DNA from: Candidatus Hamiltonella defensa 5AT (Acyrthosiphon pisum)
Lineage (GTDB): Bacteria; Pseudomonadota; Gammaproteobacteria; Enterobacterales; Enterobacteriaceae
Direction: 5' to 3'
NCBI RefSeq assembly: GCF_000021705.1
Contig: NC_012751.1
Span: forward strand, 1,116,001-1,180,000
DNA: 64,000 nucleotides
The position numbers were made by a program, and so were the translations under genes. The notes under the pieces are model-generated. The model was given only the letters and a program-made list of their open reading frames with translations. It was not told the DNA's origin and ran no database searches. Shown here piece after piece: positions 34,161 to 43,539 of the stretch; within the stretch, counting starts at the first letter, position 1, and each line of letters opens with the position of its first letter.

Positions 34161-37100
34161 CTAAGGAGTTAATTCGACAAAGCTTAACGGCAGCCCAAAA
34201 ACTGAACCCATGTCCTGTCGCCCAAAAACGGTATTCACGACGTGCGGCTGATGGAATGCACTCATTGCCTGAGTGATCCCACTCAGCGAGCGGTCAGCAT
34301 GATCGAGTAAATCACTGAGCGCGACTGGCCAATCTTGATGAAACCCATTTTCGGTGGCACTGCGTTTGAGCAGCGCTCTCATATGATATTCCTTATTCGC
34401 TATCCATAATTTTTCGATTTGATGTTTCTCTGAAGCAAAGTAATCCTCGATCTTGATGTCACCCGCCTTTTTGCCTTCACCTGTCGCAATTAAAATATAG
34501 AGATGGTCACCTTGTTTTCGTAGTTTAACGTCCTTTTCAGTGATCTCACCCAGTAATACCAGGACATTATTACCCCCGATTTCTTTGATAACATCATCGC
34601 CATCACCCACTGTGTAAAGGTAGGTATCATCTCCCTCGCCTCCCTCCAGTCGGTCATTTCCTGCGTTACCTTGAAGGGTATCCTTGCCGATGCCAGCATA
34701 GAGATGATCACTGCCGGCCCCACCGGCAAGAAAATCATCACCGCCTTCACCATAGAAGGTTTTGTCTACTTTTCTAAACTGACCCGTTCGATCTTTAGCC
34801 ACGATCACAATGTCATTATCTGTGCCCCCATAGACCTTGACATCCAGGTCGCTTTCATCGATTACGCTATCATCACCCGCCAACGCACGAAAAGTATTTT
34901 CGGTCAATACCGCCGCATTAGATAATTTAACCAGATCGTTGCTCGAGCTGGCCTGCTCTTTAAAGTTATCTTGTTGCTTGCCTTTTTTGAATTCACCAGT
35001 GGGCTCATCAAAGTCAGCCATGTAAATATGGGCCTGGCCGTCTGCGCCTTTCTCTAAAAGATAGCTGTCCCCTGTTTTATCGATGATGACCATATGTTGA
35101 TAACGTTTATCCTGCATAAAACGACGAAGGCGCAGTTCAAGGATACCTACGGCAATTTGGGGTGTCGCCGCACTTAACACCAGATCATGGTCATCTTTGA
35201 CAGTAAGTGTATTCAATTGATCCATAGAAACAGACTTGAGAACAATCAAATCTGTCTTGGGGCTGTCTGTCTCATCCTCGTTATCAATCGTGATGGTTTT
35301 TTTCATGTAAGGTGTAGAGTCAATCTCATAGATATCAGCGCCCGGCCCTCCTTTTAAAAGGTCATTACCGAGCGTGCTGGATAATAGTTCATCGTTATGA
35401 TGACCCTCTATTTTATCGTTATACCCAGTATCTCTTAAGCTCAATGTTAGCCATTTCGGTAGGACCGTTTTTTGCTCCCCCACGTTGATTTCACTGTATC
35501 CTTCAGGATTTTTCTGTATGAATTCAATCACACCGTTTTCTGCGGCCGGGCTGCCAAGAAAGGCGCTTCTTTTAAGATCGTAGACAGGGACATATTGCCC
35601 AGAAATTAATGGAAGTGGCCAGGTATCTACACCTTGCTGTTTTTGTTTATCGGCGACTTTTAAGGTTTCTGGCCAACTCATCACATCAATCTGTATGCCA
35701 TCACGCGTGGTGAGGCTATAGCGATCATGGGATTGCAGTTGCGTGCCATCTTTGGAAAGCCTGTAAGTGTCTTCTAAATCAACTTGGGTGGTGGTTCCGT
35801 TGTCATTGGTGAGCAGAATACGTAAGGTGTAATTGTCTCTGTATTCCCATTTTGGGTTTACCCAAGCCGCGTCTTTTTTGATCAATACAATCGATTGAAT
35901 TTGTGTTACATCGTGTTGCAGCACAACGTGATTGTGTTCTGCTGTGACACTACCGGTATCTATGATGTCTATCTCGGCTTTTCGGTTGTCGGTATTTTGC
36001 AAAACGCTCGTGCTGTCTTCTCCCAGACCTCCGTCAGCCAGGCCATTCGATAATGCGAGCATATCATTGCCCGGCATACCATAGAGTACACTGCGCCCCC
36101 TCGGAGAAATGAGCTGGTTATTATCCTCATCACCATACATCCGGTTATGTAATGACGTATCCCCGATCAGCCTGCTCATCTTGATAACTCGGGCATCTGG
36201 CACAGGCAAAGAAGCGCCAGACTGTTTTTTTGAAAGATCAAAAATAACAGCAGAGTTAGAGTCCTGTTTTTGAGTATTATCTAAAGATGCCACATATTGA
36301 GCCGACAGCACGGGGAGTGGGCAGATTTCTGTATTGTTATCATCTACTTTGATGCGCTCAGGCCAGCTCGTTGTATCAAGTTGCACACCGTCGTGGGTAG
36401 TTAAGCTGTAGCGACCACATAACTCAAGTTGCGCGCCATCTGCAGAGCGCCGATAGCCATCTGCTAAATCCAGTTGGGTGCGGGTACCATTATCGTTATT
36501 CAGAAGGATACGCAGGGAATAATGGCCTTCGGTTGAGCCTTTTTTAACCAGGGTGATTGACTTGATTTGCTTCACACTGTGTTTCAATATGACGTGGCTT
36601 CTTTCTCCTTTTGCTCCTCCGTCTATGATGTCTATACAGGCATCTTTCCCGGTGTCATTTTGCAGGATGATGTAGCTGTCTTCTCCTTCCCCTCCGTAAG
36701 CAGAACCTTGTTCTAGGGTTAAGGTATCATTTCCCCCTAAACCATAAAGCAAACTTTCACCCCCTTGACCATTGAGCTGGTTGTCATGCTCATTACCCAT
36801 GATTGTGTCATTGAGTGTAGCATGCCCTATAATGTGCTCAATATCGGTAATTTGGGCCATTTTTTCCATACGGGGAATCTTCCCTCTTCCCTTGTAGTAA
36901 ATATATCCGTCTACAAGTCTAACCAAATAACCGTCAACCTCTTCAGGGGTGGCTTGAATGACCAGAGTATCTTCGCCCCCTTGACCATCAAAATGACTGC
37001 CGATGAAGTCCTCACGAGTAGAATCCTGACTGCTACCGCCTAAGTAAAACAGATCATTTAAAGCTCTACCTGTGTATTTTTTTGCCCCTTTCCCGCCTAA

Positions 37101-39554
37101 AAAGATATTACGCCTTCTTCTATAACCGATGGCCTGGTCATTGCCATCCCCGAGATTAAACAGAATACTGCCATCCGCTCTGTTATTATCCAGATTATCT
37201 AATGAAAAGGCATTTTTTATAGAGTCAGTGTCAGAAGCGTCAAATATATCATCTACTTCCTTAAATATTGGGGTATGATAGTATTCACTGGTTTCTACGA
37301 ATTCCAGGTTTTGATAAACCCATTCCCAGTTATTTCCATACCGATTTTTCAATTCCTGTTTTAATTCATTCCTGCTTTTTTCCAGGTCTTCGACCCTACT
37401 GAAACAATCGACCATATTGTTAATGTGGTCGACGTCTTCCACTGTTGAAAGTGTGACCATCTCAGGTGACAGAATATGTAATTTGAAATACGGTTGCGAT
37501 TTTAAATTGAAATCTTTAAGACTATAAACATAGCGATAAACATTCTTAAGCCCTTTGTCTGAAAGCATTTTCATCGCATTTTTTTCTAAAAATATATCGC
37601 ACATCTCACGATATTCGCCGCGCTGGCTATTAGCCAGTCTGTTTTGTATTTCTTTTGACGGGGGCCGCGCCCAAAATGTTCTCCAGCCTGTTTCCCATTT
37701 GTCGCCTACACTTAAATAAATCTGTTTCTCTATCTCTTCAACTTGACGTACCGCCGAATAGATTTGTCCCCCAGCCAGCAATACGCCACCAATAACAAGC
37801 CCGATGGGCCCTGCCATAGCAGCGGCACTGCCGCCAACAATAAAAGCCGCCGCCGTACCGATGCCAACGACAGCCCCTGCCACTGACAGGCTTCCTGAGA
37901 CAATCAGATCCTGGCGAACATCAGGGGCTGTTTCAGTATCAAGTTTCGAAAAAGCCTGATAAGCATCGTAGACATCAAAACCGGTACCCAACAAACTGAG
38001 AACGGGGCCACCGACTTTGATCAGGCGTGCTTTTGTCGCTATGTGAGAAATAGGTTTGCTCACATTGTTGATCATGATAGAAGAGGCCATTTTACTCAGC
38101 GCATATTGCCCGATATCAATACCTGCATTCGTGCCAAAAGAAACGATGGCAAAGTTTCGTTCAAATTCAATCCTCTGACTTTGTTCTGGTGTTAACCCCT
38201 CCTGCTTTAATGCCTGTTCATAATTGGAGATAACTTGAGATCTAAAATAATAACCGAGTCCAGATATACCCAAGCCAGCATAATTGACGACCTTATTCAT
38301 TCGATGGACCAGATTTTTTGTCTGTATCGCACGCATCAATTCAGGTTTGACGGTAAACGTCCCATCAGAGTGGCATTTTGTATGGCTATTCACCTCATTG
38401 AGTAAGTTTAATGTCTTTTTCGCAATGGCATGATCTTCTAGTACCCCGCGTTTGAGCAGAGGCGAAGTATCGACATCCGCGGCGTTCATTCTTTCCTTGA
38501 TGAGACGCAGCGCGGGTTTAAGAGCAGGATCATTGAGATCATGACGGGTTAAAAAATCGTGCAATTGTTGAGGCCCAAAGCTGAGTTTTTTTAACGAAGC
38601 AGGCCCAATGTCATTGAGCTGCTCGGCCGTCACGGGTCTGCCTTCAAAGTTGACCCCCATATCCAGTAAGGTTTTAAGAGACAGAACATGCTGTGTTTGC
38701 CGTTGGTGGGTTTTCTGTTGCCCTGCCAGGCTGTGTTGGAGCCTAAAGGTGTCTGTTTGACCTTGGCTTCCAGGTCTTGTAATCGTTGTTGAGCCGCCTG
38801 ATTCCATATCCAGCTGAACTAATACCGAATCAGGGTGTTTCCCCGTAAAATCAGGAGCTGCCTTAGAAATAATCGCATCGTTCTCCATCTGAATAGTCGG
38901 TTGACGGCCATCGTAGTTGGTGCTACCCCCACCTGTTTTGGTGGTCACCTGGGGTTTTTCCCAATGCTCCACATCGGTGTTTTTAAGCGCGGGATGCGTA
39001 TCTGATTTTGGTACTTGTTTTATTTGATTATGATTAGGGGAGGCATTGTCGTGTGATGCAATGGCTTGATCGGCTTCCTGGCCAAGACCATTGATTGATA
39101 ATAAGTGACGTAACGGAGCAGGATCTATTTTGTTGATTGGTGGTAAATGAGGGTCTAAATGCGGTTTTGAGTTCAATGATCCCCGTGTTTGAAGCTGATC
39201 TAATTCTGGATGCTGAGGGGGCCTGTTAGCATTGATTTGAGATGGTAAGGTATTTTTTTGATTTCCATATTGGGTCATGACCGGCGTTAAGTCCAGGCCA
39301 GGGCTTTTTTGACGCCGCGCCTCTAATCTTTCTGGGGAGGGTTCAAAATCAGCATAAATCGCTGTTTTTATGTTATTGTTTCCTAATGCTTTTGCTTCTT
39401 CTAATTCACTAACGGTAACCTGGCCGCCTCCAAATACCAAAAATTCACCTGTCCTATGGATATCCTCTTTCTTGGTGGCGACATATACCATGTAAGATTT
39501 GCCGCCTTCATCTAACACTTTCCATGTTTCGTTTGGGTCGTTTACAAAAAACAC
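34161..39554 (-). CDS. Large RTX toxin with pore-forming-type domain, 5' end removed by an intron
   Basis: A frame of 1797 codons from a GTG at 39554. The same frame stays open to 39625, where the second group II intron begins in antisense, so the true N-terminus is missing. Visible parts in order: a Rossmann-like stretch (FLVFGGGQVTVSELEEAKAL, residues ~39-58); a disordered region to ~320; a helical region; a hydrophobic stretch at ~543-605 (VRQDLIVSGSLSVAGAVVGI) like the TcdA/TcdB-Mcf translocation domain; two ~220-residue repeat modules (from ~930 and ~1150); and RTX nonapeptides at ~1600-1650 (GEGGDDFLAGGAGSDHL). It is paralogous to the decayed toxin at 50141-53799. Secretion and target are unknown. 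Confidence 0.8.
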   Translation of the reverse strand: MFFVNDPNETWKVLDEGGKSYMVYVATKKEDIHRTGEFLVFGGGQVTVSELEEAKALGNNNIKTAIYADFEPSPERLEARRQKSPGLDLTPVMTQYGNQKNTLPSQINANRPPQHPELDQLQTRGSLNSKPHLDPHLPPINKIDPAPLRHLLSINGLGQEADQAIASHDNASPNHNQIKQVPKSDTHPALKNTDVEHWEKPQVTTKTGGGSTNYDGRQPTIQMENDAIISKAAPDFTGKHPDSVLVQLDMESGGSTTITRPGSQGQTDTFRLQHSLAGQQKTHQRQTQHVLSLKTLLDMGVNFEGRPVTAEQLNDIGPASLKKLSFGPQQLHDFLTRHDLNDPALKPALRLIKERMNAADVDTSPLLKRGVLEDHAIAKKTLNLLNEVNSHTKCHSDGTFTVKPELMRAIQTKNLVHRMNKVVNYAGLGISGLGYYFRSQVISNYEQALKQEGLTPEQSQRIEFERNFAIVSFGTNAGIDIGQYALSKMASSIMINNVSKPISHIATKARLIKVGGPVLSLLGTGFDVYDAYQAFSKLDTETAPDVRQDLIVSGSLSVAGAVVGIGTAAAFIVGGSAAAMAGPIGLVIGGVLLAGGQIYSAVRQVEEIEKQIYLSVGDKWETGWRTFWARPPSKEIQNRLANSQRGEYREMCDIFLEKNAMKMLSDKGLKNVYRYVYSLKDFNLKSQPYFKLHILSPEMVTLSTVEDVDHINNMVDCFSRVEDLEKSRNELKQELKNRYGNNWEWVYQNLEFVETSEYYHTPIFKEVDDIFDASDTDSIKNAFSLDNLDNNRADGSILFNLGDGNDQAIGYRRRRNIFLGGKGAKKYTGRALNDLFYLGGSSQDSTREDFIGSHFDGQGGEDTLVIQATPEEVDGYLVRLVDGYIYYKGRGKIPRMEKMAQITDIEHIIGHATLNDTIMGNEHDNQLNGQGGESLLYGLGGNDTLTLEQGSAYGGEGEDSYIILQNDTGKDACIDIIDGGAKGERSHVILKHSVKQIKSITLVKKGSTEGHYSLRILLNNDNGTRTQLDLADGYRRSADGAQLELCGRYSLTTHDGVQLDTTSWPERIKVDDNNTEICPLPVLSAQYVASLDNTQKQDSNSAVIFDLSKKQSGASLPVPDARVIKMSRLIGDTSLHNRMYGDEDNNQLISPRGRSVLYGMPGNDMLALSNGLADGGLGEDSTSVLQNTDNRKAEIDIIDTGSVTAEHNHVVLQHDVTQIQSIVLIKKDAAWVNPKWEYRDNYTLRILLTNDNGTTTQVDLEDTYRLSKDGTQLQSHDRYSLTTRDGIQIDVMSWPETLKVADKQKQQGVDTWPLPLISGQYVPVYDLKRSAFLGSPAAENGVIEFIQKNPEGYSEINVGEQKTVLPKWLTLSLRDTGYNDKIEGHHNDELLSSTLGNDLLKGGPGADIYEIDSTPYMKKTITIDNEDETDSPKTDLIVLKSVSMDQLNTLTVKDDHDLVLSAATPQIAVGILELRLRRFMQDKRYQHMVIIDKTGDSYLLEKGADGQAHIYMADFDEPTGEFKKGKQQDNFKEQASSSNDLVKLSNAAVLTENTFRALAGDDSVIDESDLDVKVYGGTDNDIVIVAKDRTGQFRKVDKTFYGEGGDDFLAGGAGSDHLYAGIGKDTLQGNAGNDRLEGGEGDDTYLYTVGDGDDVIKEIGGNNVLVLLGEITEKDVKLRKQGDHLYILIATGEGKKAGDIKIEDYFASEKHQIEKLWIANKEYHMRALLKRSATENGFHQDWPVALSDLLDHADRSLSGITQAMSAFHQPHVVNTVFGRQDMGSVFGLPLSFVELTP

Positions 39555-39625
39555 CTCATCACAATAGGGAAAGTTGCTGTAATACTTCTTGGCTTCTTCA
39601 GATACGATGCCTATTGTTCGAATAT

Positions 39626-41970
39626 GTGCGACGTGAAAGTTGCACCACAGAAGTCCCTTGAAAAAGGGTAAGGTTGATCCGAAACCTTATTGCCACTTAC
39701 TCGGTGCAAGAGGAGTAATTCTCTTGTGCTAAGCGAGAATGAAAGCCTAACTAAAGTATTAAGCTGAATAAGAAATAGGGGCAAGGCAAAACTGAAATGG
39801 GTTGAATAAAGTGAATCTCCGTTATTAAAATGTCGTAAGCAAGTAAAACACGAAATCAGATGTGACGTGTTATGGGGAAGTTTAACGACAGTTAGAAACG
39901 GGTAAAGAAGAGTGTTCGTTCTTTACGACGGATCCCGTTCCCCGGCATAGAGGAGGCAGCCCACTCAATGTATCTTCATGGTGTGAAACACGGTAACCCC
40001 ATTAATCTTTTAGTGTTGATGTAAATACTAAGAGACAGTGGGCATAAGACGTTCCAAAAAGCGAAGGCAATCAGCCGAAAGGCAACTGGAAATCATAACA
40101 GGATTGATAGAGGTAATTACTTTACTCTGAAAAGAGGCTGACGTGGAACGGGTGACTTACCCATATAATCCTTTACCAAGGTTATGAATTGATTTAGAAG
40201 AGTTAGATGCCTATGGCAAACGTAATAAATCAAAACTATGAACAACAACTGGAATGGCATGCTATTAACTGGCGTGTTGTGACAGCCATGATTAATAATC
40301 TAAGGCAAAGAATATATAGGGCTTCAGCAACAGGTGACTTAAAGAAAGTCAGAAATCTGCAAAAACTCATGATGAAATCAAGAGCTAACCATCTTCTGGC
40401 TATCAGGAAAGTCACTCAGGTCAATCGGGGAAAACACACGGCTGGAGTAGATAATCAGGTAATTAATGACCATAAAGGACGAGAACATCTTTATAAGTTA
40501 TTAAGCCAAACAACTTCAGAAAAGGTTTATCCAGTAAAACGAGTTTACATAGCAAAAAAGAATGGAAAAAAACGCCCTCTTGGGATCCCAACCATTCTCG
40601 ACCGCTGTAGACAAGCGATAGTTAAATCGGCGCTGGAACCTTATTGGGAAGCAAAATTTGAACCAGTCAGCTACGGATTTAGACCGGGGCGAAGTGCCCA
40701 TGACGCAATACAAAAAATTTTCTGTATTGCCAGAGCACGAGGGACACGGCACTGGGTACTAGATGCAGATATTAAAGGCGCATCTGACAACATTGACCAT
40801 AATTTTCTCATAAAAAAAATCGGGGGATTCCCCGAAAGAAACATGATTAAACAATGGTTACAAGCCGGTGTGCTGGAACATGGCAACTATATACCCAATG
40901 TTGCAGGTACTCCGCAAGGCGGGATTATCAGTCCACTACTGGCCAATATTGCACTCCACGGAATGGAGACCTTACTGGGTATTCAATACTGGAAAAACGG
41001 CACGCCAAAACAAGGGCAACCTTATGCAGTAGTTCGTTATGCGGATGATTTTGTCGTATTCGGTAAATCCCGTGAAGAGTGCGAAACTGCCAAAATAAAG
41101 TTGCAAATTTGGTTAGCTCAGAGAGGGTTAGCTCTTTCTGAAGAAAAAACCAGTATCAAACACTTGAAGGAAGGATTCGACTTCCTGGGATTTAATATAC
41201 GACATTATGACAATCGCCACAGAAAACGGGGATATATATTGTTAACGAAGCCCTCAAAGGAGTCGATGAAAAGGTACAAACAGCAAATGAGAATGACCTG
41301 GAAAGGTATTATCGGTATGCCGACACAAGAAGGAATAAGACAACTGAATGCCAAGATAATAGGATGGTGTAATTACTATCGTATTGGTGCTTCAAAAAGA
41401 ACATTCAGTGCATTAGACCAATGGATGTGGATCCGCCAACGTAGATATTTGTATCGACGTCATCCCAATAAACACTGGTGGTGGCGAAGAAAACACTACT
41501 TAGGCAAGATACCAGGTAGAGAAGACTATTCAGTATTTATGGATAAATCAACCGGTGGATTTCTTTGGAAGCATGCATGGACAAAAATACAGCGTCATTG
41601 GCTAGTTCCAAAAAATGCTTCCCCCGACAATCCGGAATTGCGTGACTATTGGCGTAATAGGCAGGCACGTAAACAGCCTTTTATTTACGGTGTCAAAGTT
41701 AACCTCTATAAGCGACAGAAAGGTTATTGTCCTCTCTGTGATCAAGAGTTGGACAATGGTGAACAATTGCATGTTCATCATATTCAGCCTAAAGCTGAAG
41801 GGGGTGACAACAAGCTGGCTAATCTAAGATTGTTACATGCTAATTGCCACAGACAATTACATAGCAAAAAAGGAAAAATGTTGAAGTGAGTAAGTTGCGT
41901 GAGCCGTATGCGGGGTAACTCGCACGTACGGTTCTTGAGGGAGTGGGCACTTGCGGCCTGCTTACCTAAT
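39626..41970 (+). mobile_element. Group II intron, copy 2 (about 2345 bp)
   Basis: Same start (GTGCGAC), domain V (41901-41934) and 3' end (TTACCTAAT) as copy 1. It differs by nine substitutions packed into about 100 bases of domain I (39783-39880), by Phe to Ser in the reverse transcriptase, and by one A fewer near the end of the protein frame. It sits antisense inside the RTX toxin gene, so it cannot be spliced from the toxin message. Its 3' flank is an M15 peptidase gene, not the missing toxin 5' end. Confidence 0.93.
40207..41889 (+). CDS. ltrA: Group II intron reverse transcriptase/maturase, motif A variant
   Basis: A 560-residue copy of the intron-encoded protein, identical to copy 1 over the reverse transcriptase, maturase and HNH parts except Phe193 to Ser in LDADIKGASDNIDH. 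This residue precedes an Asp of motif A and is normally aromatic, so polymerase activity may be reduced. The C-terminus ends LHSKKGKMLK because the A run has six rather than seven bases. That places the stop before domain V, which is the more usual layout. Confidence 0.92.
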   Translation: MPMANVINQNYEQQLEWHAINWRVVTAMINNLRQRIYRASATGDLKKVRNLQKLMMKSRANHLLAIRKVTQVNRGKHTAGVDNQVINDHKGREHLYKLLSQTTSEKVYPVKRVYIAKKNGKKRPLGIPTILDRCRQAIVKSALEPYWEAKFEPVSYGFRPGRSAHDAIQKIFCIARARGTRHWVLDADIKGASDNIDHNFLIKKIGGFPERNMIKQWLQAGVLEHGNYIPNVAGTPQGGIISPLLANIALHGMETLLGIQYWKNGTPKQGQPYAVVRYADDFVVFGKSREECETAKIKLQIWLAQRGLALSEEKTSIKHLKEGFDFLGFNIRHYDNRHRKRGYILLTKPSKESMKRYKQQMRMTWKGIIGMPTQEGIRQLNAKIIGWCNYYRIGASKRTFSALDQWMWIRQRRYLYRRHPNKHWWWRRKHYLGKIPGREDYSVFMDKSTGGFLWKHAWTKIQRHWLVPKNASPDNPELRDYWRNRQARKQPFIYGVKVNLYKRQKGYCPLCDQELDNGEQLHVHHIQPKAEGGDNKLANLRLLHANCHRQLHSKKGKMLK

Positions 41971-42007
41971 CAGCGTCAGTATCTTATCAGCTAAGGAATG
42001 TGCCAAT

Positions 42008-42715
42008 ATGCAAACTAGGGGTACGATTACGAGTTCTAATCCTGTGAGCTGTGATCGTCTACGTCGTGTCAATTTTAGACACGTCAACTTTAACGGGGTG
42101 ATAAAAACTGGCAATATTGTTGTTCTTGATTCTGTTGCAGAACAAGTCGAAGGAATTTTTTCTGAATTATTCAAACAACGTTTTCCCATCCATAAGGCTG
42201 TGGTTATAGAACATTATCAAGGTAATGATGAAGCATCTATGGTTGATAACAACACATCCGATTTTAATGGGCGTTCAATAACAGGTGGAGCCTCCTGGTC
42301 GAAACACGCCTATGGCGTCGCCATTGATATCAACCCATTGCAAAATCCTTATATATCATATCCCGAGGAGGGTAGTGCTAACATACTTCCGCCCAGCAGT
42401 AGCAAATTTTTTGTAAACAGAAATAACAATCGTCCAAATAAAAAGCAACGAGTAGGCATGGCAGAAAATGTGATCGATGTTTTTGCTCGCCACGGTTTCA
42501 TCATATGGGGTGGTGATTGGGATACTCCTATTGACTATCAACACTTTGAAGTAGGAAGTTACAATTTTATTCATAAACTCATCAATCAATCGCCTGACTC
42601 TGCTCGTCAAATGTTTAATCAGTATGTTAATCATTATAATGATTGTATATCAAAACATATTCAAAAAGACTATGCGTCAAAACGTACCATTTGTATAAAC
42701 GAAGTTCGTCAGTAA
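42008..42715 (+). CDS. M15-family zinc peptidase, 5' end lost at the intron
   Basis: A peptidoglycan peptidase of the VanY/L-Ala-D-Glu peptidase type. The zinc-site motifs are SKHAYGVAIDIN and DYQHFEV, with GGDWDTPIDY between. The frame is open from the intron end (SVSILSAKECANMQTRG), suggesting that the original start and signal peptide lay upstream and were replaced by the intron. The first internal ATG is at 42008 and gives 235 residues. The catalytic domain is complete, but export is doubtful without the signal. Such enzymes occur as phage endolysins and as cell-wall hydrolases. Confidence 0.75.
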   Translation: MQTRGTITSSNPVSCDRLRRVNFRHVNFNGVIKTGNIVVLDSVAEQVEGIFSELFKQRFPIHKAVVIEHYQGNDEASMVDNNTSDFNGRSITGGASWSKHAYGVAIDINPLQNPYISYPEEGSANILPPSSSKFFVNRNNNRPNKKQRVGMAENVIDVFARHGFIIWGGDWDTPIDYQHFEVGSYNFIHKLINQSPDSARQMFNQYVNHYNDCISKHIQKDYASKRTICINEVRQ

Positions 42716-43073
42716 ATAAAAAATATTTATCATATAGAAATAAAAAACATATCTGAGAATGAGAAATACAAAATATTTTTAATAAAAAATAAAATAACCT
42801 GGATTATTGTTTGCTCTCTGATGATACAAATGTATCAATATTTAAACAGAAATATATTCGCCATTACTGCCTCTTTAAGTTTCACCCTTTTTTTTTATAA
42901 CTGAAAAATACTTTTTTGATCAATAGATTGAAGTTGAAGGAAAAAACCGCTCAAGTTGCAAAACCGAAATTTTTTCCTATAATTATTTAAAATAACAAAA
43001 CGTATTTTCATCAAAAATGATGATTCAAAAAAATTATTCGACAAATCATATAAATGATATAAAGGTACCATAA
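42716..43073. other. AT-rich gap without genes
   Basis: About 360 bases, very AT-rich, between the M15 peptidase and the DUF4354-like gene. It must hold the promoter of the latter. No structure or frame stands out. Confidence 0.5.
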
Positions 43074-43463
43074 ATGAGAAAAAAAATTTTTATCGCGTCA
43101 ATTTTATTAGCTGGATGCTGTTTGACAGCGGCGGCAAAAACTGTAGATAAAATCATCGTTTTTTCTACCGAAAAATCAAAAGGAGCTCTTTCTATAGGTA
43201 GACAGCAGACTTATACAAAAACATTTGATATTGCTTTAAGCAATAATAGTCAACAAGATATAGAACTATCAACTTCATGCTTAAAAGCCTTCGATTCGAA
43301 TGGAAAAGAATTTAAACTTGATACAGTAGATGAAAAATTAATTCCAAATAAGTTAAAAAAAGGAGAATTAGTGAAAGGAATTGCCATGTTTGTATCGGAT
43401 GACGCTTCAGTTTATGGCGCAAATATAGTAAGGCTGGTCAAAGAGTGTGATAAAAAAGTTTAA
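43074..43463 (+). CDS. Small secreted DUF4354-like protein
   Basis: A 129-residue exported protein. The signal peptide is MRKKIFIASILLAGCCLTAAA; LLAGC could also act as a lipobox. The mature part (VFSTEKSKGALSIGRQQTY, FDIALSNNSQQDIELS, FKLDTVDEKLIP, VSDDASVYGANIV) resembles what I recall of the DUF4354 family of small periplasmic beta proteins with two conserved cysteines. No function is known. It is intact, followed by aroE in convergent orientation. Confidence 0.65.
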   Translation: MRKKIFIASILLAGCCLTAAAKTVDKIIVFSTEKSKGALSIGRQQTYTKTFDIALSNNSQQDIELSTSCLKAFDSNGKEFKLDTVDEKLIPNKLKKGELVKGIAMFVSDDASVYGANIVRLVKECDKKV

Positions 43464-43539
43464 TCGCAGTGGTTTTGTCGTGCTTAGGGTCAAAATCAAG
43501 TAAAAATCATATACTAAATTGACCGTATCAAATAATCTA

